Origin: Bacteroidales bacterium UBA1733
GTDB taxonomy: Bacteria; Bacteroidota; Bacteroidia; Bacteroidales; UBA3663
Direction of reading: 5' to 3'
DNA: 22,729 nt
Assembly (NCBI GenBank): GCA_002315795.1
Contig: DCIF01000095.1
Span: 1 to 22,729 of the forward strand
Under the pieces are notes generated by a model. The model was not told the DNA's origin, ran no database searches, and saw only the letters and a list, made by a program, of their open reading frames with translations. Every line of letters begins with the position of its first letter. The first letter of the stretch is position 1. The position numbers and the translations under genes are program-made. This document shows positions 1 to 7,573 of this stretch, in pieces.

Positions 1-249
1 CCTACTCAGGGACGCGACACCTATTATAAATATGTGTTTGCCATCATCCGTGACAGTGGCAAGATTGCCGGTTGCAACTTCTGGGGATGGGGTGGCCGTG
101 CCAATGTTGAGCATGTAATCTGGCAGCCATACGATGACTATGTATGTGATCCTGCGCAGGAAGAACAAGGCCTCAATTCCGTGTTTGCCTGCGACAGCAC
201 TACACTCCAGATCATCCGAGAGATGGCAGAAGAGCTAAACAAGCAATAA
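1..249 (+). CDS. C-terminal end of a GH5_7-type beta-mannanase (partial, 5' end outside window)
   Basis: The frame is open from base 1 to the TAA at 247-249, giving 82 residues; the true start lies upstream of the window. The visible part contains GCNFWGWGG, an acidic DDYVCDP segment and EEQGLNSVF, followed by a helix (TTLQIIREM). This order (aromatic FWGWGG strand, DP-x-x-E-x-QG loop, SVF, terminal helix) matches my memory of the C-terminus of GH5 subfamily 7 endo-beta-1,4-mannanases, where the loop helps shape the substrate cleft. The catalytic glutamates would be upstream and cannot be checked. A different clan A hydrolase is possible. The gene is followed by a palindrome and a terminator, so it appears to end its own transcription unit, separate from the susC operon. 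Confidence 0.68.
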   Translation, partial: PTQGRDTYYKYVFAIIRDSGKIAGCNFWGWGGRANVEHVIWQPYDDYVCDPAQEEQGLNSVFACDSTTLQIIREMAEELNKQ

Positions 250-254
250 TCGTT

Positions 255-294
255 GTAAAACATAAACACATCCGCGGATGTGTTTATGTTTTAC
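255..294. repeat. Perfect 40-base palindrome after the mannanase gene
   Basis: The arm GTAAAACATAAACACATCCG is followed directly by its exact reverse complement, giving 20 bp arms with no spacer (CCGCGG at the centre). It starts five bases after the stop codon. No T-run follows, so by itself it is not a canonical intrinsic terminator. It could be an mRNA 3'-end stabilising hairpin or a bidirectional stem acting with the terminator just downstream. Confidence 0.85.
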
Positions 295-301
295 GTCTCT
301 G

Positions 302-335
302 AAATCAACACTTTGTACAAGGTGTTGATTTTTTT
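302..335 (+). terminator. Intrinsic terminator of the mannanase gene
   Basis: The arm AAATCAACACTTT pairs with AAGGTGTTGATTT (one G-T wobble) around a GTAC loop, and the 3' arm runs straight into a run of T ending at 335. Stem plus T-tract on the + strand is the classic intrinsic terminator form. Confidence 0.82.
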
Positions 336-784
336 GATCTCTGAAACCTGCATTTGAAATCAAAAGTAGACTAAAATCGGTCATCACTTACTGTCAGAAT
401 TCAAAGAATAGATAAAACACTTTCAAATTACTACTTCGAGCTTACTTTTTGTTTACATATTGTACTTTTTGCATTACAATTCGCTCAAAAAATGGAGTCT
501 TCATTATACTAATTTTGCAAAAAAGTGATACTATTTTACATTAACTGTTAAAAATGTTAATATTAAAAGTTAAATCTTAATTTTAACAATAACATTTGGA
601 TGATATGTCATAAATTTGCATCGTCGAAAATAGGATTTTATCGTCTATAGCCTATACTATTTCACCTATATACACAAGTGATTTACATACTTTCTATTTT
701 TCCTTTGCGTTATAAATGGATTGTGATGCCAAAAGCTTGCAGAAAATAACAACAACTATCAATATTTAACTAATTTACTAATCA
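336..784 (+). promoter_or_regulatory. AT-rich regulatory region upstream of the susC operon
   Basis: About 450 bases with no credible gene. Candidate Bacteroidetes -7 boxes (TAnnTTTG followed by C) are TAATTTTG at 510-517 and TAAATTTG at 611-618, but neither has a good TTTG about 20 bases upstream, so the start site is not settled. TGTTAAAA at 546-553 and TTTTAACA at 581-588 form an inverted pair. ATCGTC occurs twice (620-625 and 640-645) with a 20-base period, as expected for a dimeric regulator binding one DNA face. A start near 611 would leave a leader of roughly 160 bases. Confidence 0.5.
620..645. promoter_or_regulatory. Candidate direct-repeat operator ATCGTC-N14-ATCGTC
   Basis: Two exact ATCGTC hexamers start 20 bases apart, about two helical turns, just downstream of the candidate -7 box at 611-618. 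Susc-type operons are often controlled by hybrid two-component or ECF sigma systems; this is only a candidate binding site for such a regulator, and six-base repeats can occur by chance. Confidence 0.25.
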
Positions 785-3700
785 ATGAGTATCAAAACAA
801 GAAAGACTTGGCTCGCAGTCGGTGCAACCGTACTGCTTGCTAGTGGTGCTCCTGGCTTCGTAGCTCCTGGTATGATGAATACCGTACAGGCTCAGACCCA
901 GAAGATCACAGGTACTGTTGTTGACGATCTTGGTGAGCCAGTTACTGGCGCCAACATCCGTGTAAAGGGTACCACTCGAGGCACTATCACAGACCTCGAT
1001 GGTAAGTTCTCACTCGACGCTGCAAACGGCGAGACTCTTGAGATCACCTTCATCGGTTACGCAACACAGACAGTAAAGGCAGCTCCTGGCCTCAACATCA
1101 CCCTCAAGGAGGACTCACAGTCACTCGAGGACGTAGTCGTCGTAGGTTACGGTGTCCAGAAGAAGAAGCTCGTCACCGGTGCTACCGTACAGGTTAAGGG
1201 CGAGGACATTGCAAAGATGAACACCAGCAACGCTTTGACTGCCATGCAGGCTACTACACCTGGTGTAAACATTACACAGTCATCTACCCAGCCAGGCCAA
1301 GGCTTTAAAGTAAACATTCGTGGTCTTGGTACTGTAAACGGAGCCTCTCCACTCCTTATCATCGATGGTGTTCAGTCAGGAACAGCCGACAATGGTCTCA
1401 ATGGCTTGAACCCAAGCGAAATCGAGAGCATCGACGTTCTCAAGGATGCTGCATCTGCAGCCATCTATGGTTCTCGTGCTGCCAATGGTGTAATCCTCGT
1501 TACTACCAAGCAGGGTAAGGCTGGTAAGATACAGACTTCTTACGACGGTTATGTAGGCTGGTCAAACCCATACAAGCGTCCTGCTACCCTCAAGGCCAAT
1601 GACTACATGAGTGTCATTAATGAGACCTATTTTAATACTTATGGCAAGAGCCTCGATTGGTCAGGCATCGTTCCACAGAGTATCATTGATAAGGTAAACT
1701 CTGGTTGGGAAGGCACCGATTGGTTCGAACTTTATCGCAACAAAAATGCTATGCAGCAGAGCCACGCACTTAATGTAACTGGTGGTACAGATCGCTCTAA
1801 GTTCTCTGTCAGCCTCAGCTACAGCAAGCAAGAGGGTATCATGGGTGGTGACGTTGCTTCTAATTATGAGCGTTTCGGTGGTCGTATCAACTCAGATCAC
1901 GTACTGTGGCGCACTGAAAGTGGCCGTGACCTCATCAAGCTTGGCGAGAATCTCTCATATTGGTATCACAACTCGCATTCATTGGCCGAGAGCAATGGTT
2001 ACTGGAACATCATGCAGGGTGTTTACTCTGCTTCTCCTCTCGTAGAACCATACGACGCTAATGGCAACCTTGCAGGTTGGGACTCAGGCGCTGGTTACAG
2101 CTCAATGATCTTCAGTAACCCTCTAAACGGTTTGATGAATGGTCAGTTCGGCGGTATCAACAAGAGTCGTGATTTCGGCGTAGGTGCTACTGTATATTTG
2201 GAGATTGAGCCCCTCAAGGGTCTCAAGTGGCGTGGACAGATGAACACCGGATTCGGTGGTAGCAACCATCGTGAGTTGACACAGCCATACAGTGTAAGCA
2301 ACACCAGTTCTAATGCTAACTATTCGATGAGCACCAACCAGAGTCAGTATGCAAGTTTGAACCTCGAGCATACTCTCTCTTATGTGCTTCCACAGCTCAA
2401 TGGCCACAACATTGACGTAATGGTTGGTCAATCTATGGAACAGTCACTTTGGAGCACTGGCTTGAACCTTGGTGCATCTGTTGCAAGCAGCAATCCTGGC
2501 CTCGTATCTAATGGTTGGAACTATGCTGTAGCTAATAACTTTGGTAGCGTCAGCAGTTATGGTGGCTATGACACTCCTGCACAGCCAAGCATCATTTCTT
2601 ACTTCGGCCGTTTGAACTACAACTATAAGGAGCGTTATATGTTGACCTTGATTGCACGTGCCGATGCTTCTTCAAATTTCTCTAGCGGTAATCGTTGGGG
2701 CTTCTTCCCATCAGCATCTGCAGGTTGGGTTATCACCAACGAAAAGTGGGCTGAGCCTGTAACCAGTTACATGGATTTCTTCAAGCTCCGCGCATCTTGG
2801 GGCCAGAATGGTAACTGTAACGTACCAATCGGCTTCGCATACCTCTCGAACATTAATTTCTCGCCAACAGCATATGCTGACTACGGTTATAAGTTCAGCT
2901 CTGACGAGTCTTATACTGTTACCCAGAACCAGTACAACACTGGTGCATATGCATACAACCAGCCTAACCCAGACCTCTCTTGGGAGACCTCTGAGCAGCT
3001 TAACATCGGTGCTGACGCTCGTTTCCTCAATAGCCGACTCGGCTTAAACTTCGACTGGTACCAGAAAAAGACCAAGGACTGGATCGTCCGTGGCAAGGCT
3101 AATGACATTCTCGGTTACGAGCAAGCTGCTTATGTTAACGCAGGTGAAGTTACCAATACGGGTGTCGAAATCGCGCTTTCTTGGAACGATCGTGTCTCTA
3201 AGGATTTCAACTACCATGTCAACGTAAATGTTGCTACCAATAAGAATGAAGTTACAAAGCTCGTTACTGGTACCCTTGGTACTGACGTAGGCGACGCTCT
3301 CTTTGAGAACTCTGGTTATGTAGCTCTCGTATCTGAGGGTCATGCAATTGGCTATTTTACCGGCATGGAAACTGCAGGTATCTGGCAGAATGAGGCAGAG
3401 ATCGAGGCAGCTCGCAAAGCTGGCAAGGCAGTTCTTTCTAACGCACAGCCTGGTGACCCAATCTGGGTTGACTATAACGGTGATGGTAAGATTGTGTATG
3501 CAGAAGCTGAGGATGGCGGTGACCGTCATGAGATCGGTAACCCTCATCCAGATGTAACCCTTGGTATCAACCTCGGTTTCGACTGGAAGGGTCTTGACTT
3601 CAGTCTGCAGGGCGCTGGCGCATTTGGTCAGCAGGTAATGCAGTGCTACCGTACCGCTCTTCTTGCTAACCCTTACACCCAGTACACCACCGATGTATTC

Positions 3701-4045
3701 GATCGTTGGACAGGTGAGGGTACCAACAACGAACGTCCACGTCTCTACGTTGCTGGTGAGGCTAACAAGTGGGTTTCTAACCTCTACATGCAGGATGCTG
3801 ATTACTTCAAGATTCAGAACATCACCATCGGTTATGATATTAAGAAGATTTGGAAGGCTTGTCCACTCCAGCAGCTTCGTGTCTATGCTCAGGCACAGAA
3901 CCTCTACACCTTTACTGGTTACACCGGCGTCGATCCAGAAATTGGCTCTAATGGTGGTAACGGTGGTAGCTGGGTTTCAGGTATTGACGTAGGTCTCTAC
4001 CCATCTGCCCGTTCTTATATCGTAGGTGTAAACATCAAGTTCTAA
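785..4045 (+). CDS. SusC/RagA-type TonB-dependent outer-membrane oligosaccharide transporter
   Basis: A 1086-residue outer-membrane barrel that imports glycan oligomers using TonB energy, with the SusD-like protein as its lid. Residues 1-37 form a signal peptide ending AQAQ. Residues 41-108 are a carboxypeptidase-regulatory-like domain (ITGTVVDDLGEPV, FSLDAANGE). The plug covers about 125-245 and contains the SusC/RagA signature around 217-244 (LKDAASAAIYGSRAANGV). The rest is the beta-barrel, ending in a terminal phenylalanine (GVNIKF), as outer-membrane proteins do. An acidic DYNGDGK loop near residue 900 is usual in this family. The length is normal. The ATG at 785 gives an intact signal peptide. 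It is first in the operon with the two following lipoprotein genes. The neighbouring cellulases suggest a beta-1,4-glucan ligand, which is inference. Confidence 0.95.
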   Translation: MSIKTRKTWLAVGATVLLASGAPGFVAPGMMNTVQAQTQKITGTVVDDLGEPVTGANIRVKGTTRGTITDLDGKFSLDAANGETLEITFIGYATQTVKAAPGLNITLKEDSQSLEDVVVVGYGVQKKKLVTGATVQVKGEDIAKMNTSNALTAMQATTPGVNITQSSTQPGQGFKVNIRGLGTVNGASPLLIIDGVQSGTADNGLNGLNPSEIESIDVLKDAASAAIYGSRAANGVILVTTKQGKAGKIQTSYDGYVGWSNPYKRPATLKANDYMSVINETYFNTYGKSLDWSGIVPQSIIDKVNSGWEGTDWFELYRNKNAMQQSHALNVTGGTDRSKFSVSLSYSKQEGIMGGDVASNYERFGGRINSDHVLWRTESGRDLIKLGENLSYWYHNSHSLAESNGYWNIMQGVYSASPLVEPYDANGNLAGWDSGAGYSSMIFSNPLNGLMNGQFGGINKSRDFGVGATVYLEIEPLKGLKWRGQMNTGFGGSNHRELTQPYSVSNTSSNANYSMSTNQSQYASLNLEHTLSYVLPQLNGHNIDVMVGQSMEQSLWSTGLNLGASVASSNPGLVSNGWNYAVANNFGSVSSYGGYDTPAQPSIISYFGRLNYNYKERYMLTLIARADASSNFSSGNRWGFFPSASAGWVITNEKWAEPVTSYMDFFKLRASWGQNGNCNVPIGFAYLSNINFSPTAYADYGYKFSSDESYTVTQNQYNTGAYAYNQPNPDLSWETSEQLNIGADARFLNSRLGLNFDWYQKKTKDWIVRGKANDILGYEQAAYVNAGEVTNTGVEIALSWNDRVSKDFNYHVNVNVATNKNEVTKLVTGTLGTDVGDALFENSGYVALVSEGHAIGYFTGMETAGIWQNEAEIEAARKAGKAVLSNAQPGDPIWVDYNGDGKIVYAEAEDGGDRHEIGNPHPDVTLGINLGFDWKGLDFSLQGAGAFGQQVMQCYRTALLANPYTQYTTDVFDRWTGEGTNNERPRLYVAGEANKWVSNLYMQDADYFKIQNITIGYDIKKIWKACPLQQLRVYAQAQNLYTFTGYTGVDPEIGSNGGNGGSWVSGIDVGLYPSARSYIVGVNIKF

Positions 4046-4104
4046 TTAGAATCGCATCAAACGTAATTTTTAATTAGTAATTTGTAATCAAGAAAATAAT
4101 CGAT

Positions 4105-5949
4105 ATGAAAAAATATTTCGCTATTGCTGTCGCAGCATGCCTTGCATTCACCTCTTGTGAGGACATGCTCGACACTCAAAACTATACTGGCGCCAACTCT
4201 GGCAACTATCCAAGCAACCTTGGCGATCTCCAGAAGCAGGTGAATGCGCTTTACGGCGTACTCAACCAGTTCAGCAACAGCCCTCTTCAGTTGCCTTTCA
4301 TGATTAACAATATCATGTCAGACGAAATTAACGGTGCTGGTGGTACTGGTGACGTTGAGTGTCATGCCATTGGTCACCTGATGGTTAACTCAGAGGAGTT
4401 CTATGCTACCGCATGGCACAATACCTATGTAGGTATTTCACGTGCAAGTTCAATCATCTATACTGATCCAGCAATCCTTGGTCAGCTCGAAGAGGCTCCA
4501 CGTAACCAAATGGTTGGCGAGGCTTACTTCCTCCGTGGTCTCTTTATGCTTTGGGGTTCACAGATGTGGGGTGATATTCCTGCTTATTGGCAGGCTGGTG
4601 CACCAGATCCATGTCCTCAGGTTTCAGCAGAAGAGGAAATCTATCCTCATATTATCGCAGACTTTGCTACTGCTTATGAGTTGATGTCATACAACCAGAC
4701 CGCCCAGGGCGATGGCCATGCTACCAAGGGTGCAGCTGCAGGCATGCTGGCTCGCGCATACCTCTTCTATGAGGGCTTCTACAAGAAGGTTGCAGACTGT
4801 TCTGGTTCTATTGCTGATATCACTACCCCTGAGGGTTATGACAAGATTGGCGCTAGCATCAGCAAGCAGTATGTTATCGACGCGCTCAACAATGCTATAA
4901 ACTCTGGCAAGTATGAACTTCTCCCAGAGTATCAGACCCTTTGGCACTACACAAACCGCTACACTGCTCCAGATTATGAATATCTCAAGCAGGCAGGTGT
5001 AACTGGCACTTGGGCAGGCAATGGCAATGCTGAGGAGATGTTCCAGATTCAATTCGGAAACCTCGCTTCATGGAACGGTACCATTGCTATGGGCTTCTGT
5101 AACCAGGTCGAGCTCTACACCTCTCTTCGTTGTGACGATGATGGTGCAGGTAACGTAAATGGTAACGGCAAGACCTTCCCATATGCTGTAGGTTGGGGCC
5201 AGGGTACTATCAATGCTACTCTCTGGGATGACTGGAGTGATGCAGATCCACGCAAGGCAGCAACCATTCTTGATGCTCCTAACGAGTGTGAGAAATTTGT
5301 ATTCACCACTTCATGTACTGAGGACGCTGGCTATTACAACAAAAAGACTATGGCTGTAACCACCAAGGCTACTGCTGACAACGATCAGACAGCTGGTCCT
5401 TACACATTCTGGAGCGTGATCCGCGAGGAGAAAGCACAGGGTGAGGATAAGTCAAACAAGAACGGCAACTGTATGCAGGGTGACCACTTCACAGATATCA
5501 TCCTTTTACGTTTCGCTGATATTCTCTTAATGCAATCTGAGCTTACTGGTGATGCAACCTGCATGAACAGAGTTCGTAGTCGTGTCGGACTAAATGCAGT
5601 TAACTATTCATTGGACAACTTGAAGGCAGAGCGTCGTTTCGAGCTCGCTGGTGAGGGTCTTCGTTTCAACGATCTCCGTCGCTGGTCTGGTAAGAATGGT
5701 GGTGAGAGTTGCGAAGCTGCACGTGCTCTTGAAAAGCAGAATGGCACTCGCGTAAATTACTGCGGTACCTGGACAACAATGAAGCATGCTTCTTCAAGTT
5801 GGGCAAAGCGTTATGCTGCAACCGACGGTTTCTTAGCAATTCCTACCGCACAGATCACCAACTTCAACGATCCTAATATCCTCAAACAGAATGAGGGTTG
5901 GGGTGCGACCGTTGCTGATGCCAACATGACAGGTACACCTGTCTATTAA
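4105..5949 (+). CDS. SusD/RagB-type glycan-binding surface lipoprotein
   Basis: A 614-residue partner of the upstream SusC-like porin, starting 59 bases after it. The signal peptide ends in FTSC, with lipidated Cys18 followed by Glu-Asp (CEDMLD); acidic residues right after the lipid cysteine are typical of Bacteroidetes lipoproteins exported to the cell surface. The body shows the SusD helical fold: GEAYFLRGLFMLWGSQMWGD in the first half matches the conserved TPR-like 'RA(L)RA-Y-L-R-GD-P' region, and ERRFELAGEGLRFNDLRRW in the second half is the SusD family C-terminal signature. Many aromatic residues could stack on sugar rings. Expected role: capturing oligosaccharides at the surface and closing over the SusC pore. 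Ligand specificity cannot be read from the sequence. Confidence 0.94.
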   Translation: MKKYFAIAVAACLAFTSCEDMLDTQNYTGANSGNYPSNLGDLQKQVNALYGVLNQFSNSPLQLPFMINNIMSDEINGAGGTGDVECHAIGHLMVNSEEFYATAWHNTYVGISRASSIIYTDPAILGQLEEAPRNQMVGEAYFLRGLFMLWGSQMWGDIPAYWQAGAPDPCPQVSAEEEIYPHIIADFATAYELMSYNQTAQGDGHATKGAAAGMLARAYLFYEGFYKKVADCSGSIADITTPEGYDKIGASISKQYVIDALNNAINSGKYELLPEYQTLWHYTNRYTAPDYEYLKQAGVTGTWAGNGNAEEMFQIQFGNLASWNGTIAMGFCNQVELYTSLRCDDDGAGNVNGNGKTFPYAVGWGQGTINATLWDDWSDADPRKAATILDAPNECEKFVFTTSCTEDAGYYNKKTMAVTTKATADNDQTAGPYTFWSVIREEKAQGEDKSNKNGNCMQGDHFTDIILLRFADILLMQSELTGDATCMNRVRSRVGLNAVNYSLDNLKAERRFELAGEGLRFNDLRRWSGKNGGESCEAARALEKQNGTRVNYCGTWTTMKHASSSWAKRYAATDGFLAIPTAQITNFNDPNILKQNEGWGATVADANMTGTPVY

Positions 5950-5971
5950 TCATTAAAAGCAAAGTACACGA

Positions 5972-7420
5972 ATGAAAAAGAATATATTGGGCTTAGTGGC
6001 TACTACCTGTCTGTTGGTAGCTTGCGACCCCGTTGAAGAAAGCGGCACACTTGACATCACTAGTTACAATAGTGACTGCGTTCAGTTTACCGTTTATAAG
6101 GATGCTGAGTGCACCCAGGTGGCAGGTCCTGCTGAGGGAAATTATGTACACTATACTACCTCTCCTGCTACAACTGTAGCAATCCTCAACTATGCTGCAG
6201 ATGGTAGTGAAAATCTTCTTGCTTACGGACCTACCGGTACCTTCAAGCTCTCTCCAAAGCGCGGTTCTCTGCCAGAACAGCAGTTGATAGTCCGCACTGT
6301 GAACAACAAGAATGAGAAGTCAGATGTCACCAAAACTGTCAGCGTCTGGGTAAAGTCTGACCTCGATCCTGAGATCAAGCTTCTCCTTGGTGAGGCTGGT
6401 CGCAAAAAGTGGGCATGGGCCGAAGATGGTTATGAAGTATGGGGTAATGCTGGTAACACTGGTTCCGGTGCATCTTACGCTGCCAAGTCTGTTGATGGCA
6501 AGTGGTGGGGTGTCTTAGAGTCTGCAGAACTGGCAAACTCTCAGATGGGCCACTGTGCTGGCGACGAGACCCTTGGTGCTCTCGATGCAGCTACAGGTTC
6601 TTACATGGAGTTAGACGAGGATGGAAACATCATCTCTTACACTGCTGAAGGCAGCCAGATTCGTAAGTCTTCTTACACCATAACTGGTTATAATACCGAA
6701 CGTACAGCAGGTTGGCAGCTCGGCACCTTCTCTACCGCAGCTCCTGCTGTCCTTTGGCCATACTCAATCAATGAGAACGGTAAGCAGGTTACTGAATTCG
6801 ACCTTATGTACCTCGACGGCAACCACATGACCCTGGTCTATACCAAGGGTAATGGTGCTGGTTCTTGGGGTGAGATTACCTACTGGCGCTTTGTTAATGC
6901 TACTCCTTCTGCTGACCTCCTTGAGAACAATGGTGGCAAGTGGAGCTGGGCTAACGATGGCACCGAGGTTTGGGGCAATGCCGGCAACTCTGGTTCTGGT
7001 GCAGGCTACACACGCAACAATATTGATGGAAAGTGGTGGGGTGTAGCTGATGCTGCAGACCTTACCGGTCAGATCCAGCACTCAGGCGGTGTTGCTTATG
7101 GAGACGAGAGCAATGATGCTTACATGGTATTTGCTGATGGTAAGGTTGATACCTATGCTGCTGATGGCTCTAAGATTCGTGGTGGCAGCTACGAACTCAC
7201 ACTCAATGCTGACGGCCGTAATGGTGGTTGGGAGCTTGGTAAGCTCACTACTTCTTCACCTGCACTCCTCTTCCCATGGTCAATCAACGAGAATGGAACT
7301 GCTGTTACCGAGTTCGACGTCATGTACATGGACGGTGGCAACATGACCCTGGTTTACACCAAGGGCAATGGTGCCGGTTCTTGGGGTGAGATTACCTACT
7401 GGCGCTTTGGTGCTAAGTAA
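5972..7420 (+). CDS. Surface lipoprotein with two tandem aromatic repeats, probable glycan-binding protein (SusE/F position)
   Basis: A 482-residue lipoprotein 22 bases after the susD-like gene; signal peptide ends LLVAC with lipidated Cys18, then Asp-Pro-Val-Glu-Glu, acidic as in surface-exported lipoproteins. Residues about 27-128 resemble an Ig-like strand domain. Two homologous units follow, at about 143-307 and 322-479. Each contains W-x-W-A near the start, EVWGNAGN, DGKWWGV, SINENG, TEFD and the ending MTLVYTKGNGAGSWGEITYW, identical in both. The many tryptophans, conserved in pairs, fit two carbohydrate-binding modules. By position this is the third component of the glycan-capture complex. 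I do not recognise a named family. Binding to beta-glucan is inferred from the neighbours only. Confidence 0.82.
   Translation: MKKNILGLVATTCLLVACDPVEESGTLDITSYNSDCVQFTVYKDAECTQVAGPAEGNYVHYTTSPATTVAILNYAADGSENLLAYGPTGTFKLSPKRGSLPEQQLIVRTVNNKNEKSDVTKTVSVWVKSDLDPEIKLLLGEAGRKKWAWAEDGYEVWGNAGNTGSGASYAAKSVDGKWWGVLESAELANSQMGHCAGDETLGALDAATGSYMELDEDGNIISYTAEGSQIRKSSYTITGYNTERTAGWQLGTFSTAAPAVLWPYSINENGKQVTEFDLMYLDGNHMTLVYTKGNGAGSWGEITYWRFVNATPSADLLENNGGKWSWANDGTEVWGNAGNSGSGAGYTRNNIDGKWWGVADAADLTGQIQHSGGVAYGDESNDAYMVFADGKVDTYAADGSKIRGGSYELTLNADGRNGGWELGKLTTSSPALLFPWSINENGTAVTEFDVMYMDGGNMTLVYTKGNGAGSWGEITYWRFGAK
6398..6892 (+). repeat. Internal tandem repeat unit 1 of the third Sus lipoprotein
   Basis: Encodes residues 143-307 of the lipoprotein, from GRKKWAW to EITYWRF. 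It aligns along its whole length with unit 2 at 6935-7408, which is about seven codons shorter. The closing stretch (MTLVYTKGNGAGSWGEITYW) is identical in protein and nearly identical in DNA. Confidence 0.88.
6935..7408 (+). repeat. Internal tandem repeat unit 2 of the third Sus lipoprotein
   Basis: Encodes residues 322-479, from GKWSWAN to EITYWRF. It shares EVWGNAGN, DGKWWGV, SINENG and the terminal block with unit 1. Silent differences in the shared block show the duplication is not brand new, or that the block is kept by selection. Confidence 0.88.
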
Positions 7421-7437
7421 TTAGCTACTATATAGTC

Positions 7438-7486
7438 ATACAAAACCGGTCTTCCCTTTATGAGAAGACCGGTTTTGTATTATTTT
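7438..7486 (+). terminator. Terminator closing the susC-susD operon
   Basis: A stem of about 17 bp: ATACAAAACCGGTCTTC pairs with GAAGACCGGTTTTGTAT around a nine-base loop, followed by TATTTTATGG. It lies 17 bases after the stop codon of the third lipoprotein gene. Strong stem plus a T-rich tail fits an intrinsic terminator and separates this operon from the next promoter at 7516. Confidence 0.85.
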
Positions 7487-7515
7487 ATGGCATCATTGAC
7501 TTTTCTAAGCAATAA

Positions 7516-7547
7516 TTTGGAGATGCCAGAATAATGTGCTATCTTTG
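7516..7547 (+). promoter_or_regulatory. Bacteroidetes sigma-ABfr-type promoter of module copy 1
   Basis: TTTG at 7516-7519 and TATCTTTG at 7540-7547 are separated by 20 bases, matching the -33 TTTG / -7 TAnnTTTG consensus. The start site is predicted near 7553, leaving a leader of about 20 bases before the ATG at 7574. It lies just downstream of the preceding operon's terminator. Confidence 0.8.
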
Positions 7548-7573
7548 TGCCAAATATCTCAAATAAGCAACAA

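Noticed and set aside
34..249. A separate 71-residue gene starting with GTG at 34
   Set aside because: The frame is open to base 1 and residues before the GTG continue the mannanase-like C-terminus, so this is the end of a gene cut by the window.
255..294. Terminal inverted repeat of an insertion sequence
   Set aside because: The palindrome has no spacer, no second copy in the window, no transposase and no target duplication nearby.
3044..3547. 167-codon open frame on the minus strand inside susC
   Set aside because: It lies wholly within the certain susC coding region, has no family marks and reflects the biased codon use of the sense strand.
6398..7408. CRISPR-like or satellite repeat
   Set aside because: There are only two long units, both in frame within one protein and diverged at silent sites; this is a protein domain duplication.
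7547..7573. GTG start extending the copy 1 membrane protein by nine residues
   Set aside because: The GTG overlaps the last base of the TATCTTTG -7 box, so it would lie upstream of the transcript start. The ATG at 7574 gives a normal first membrane segment.
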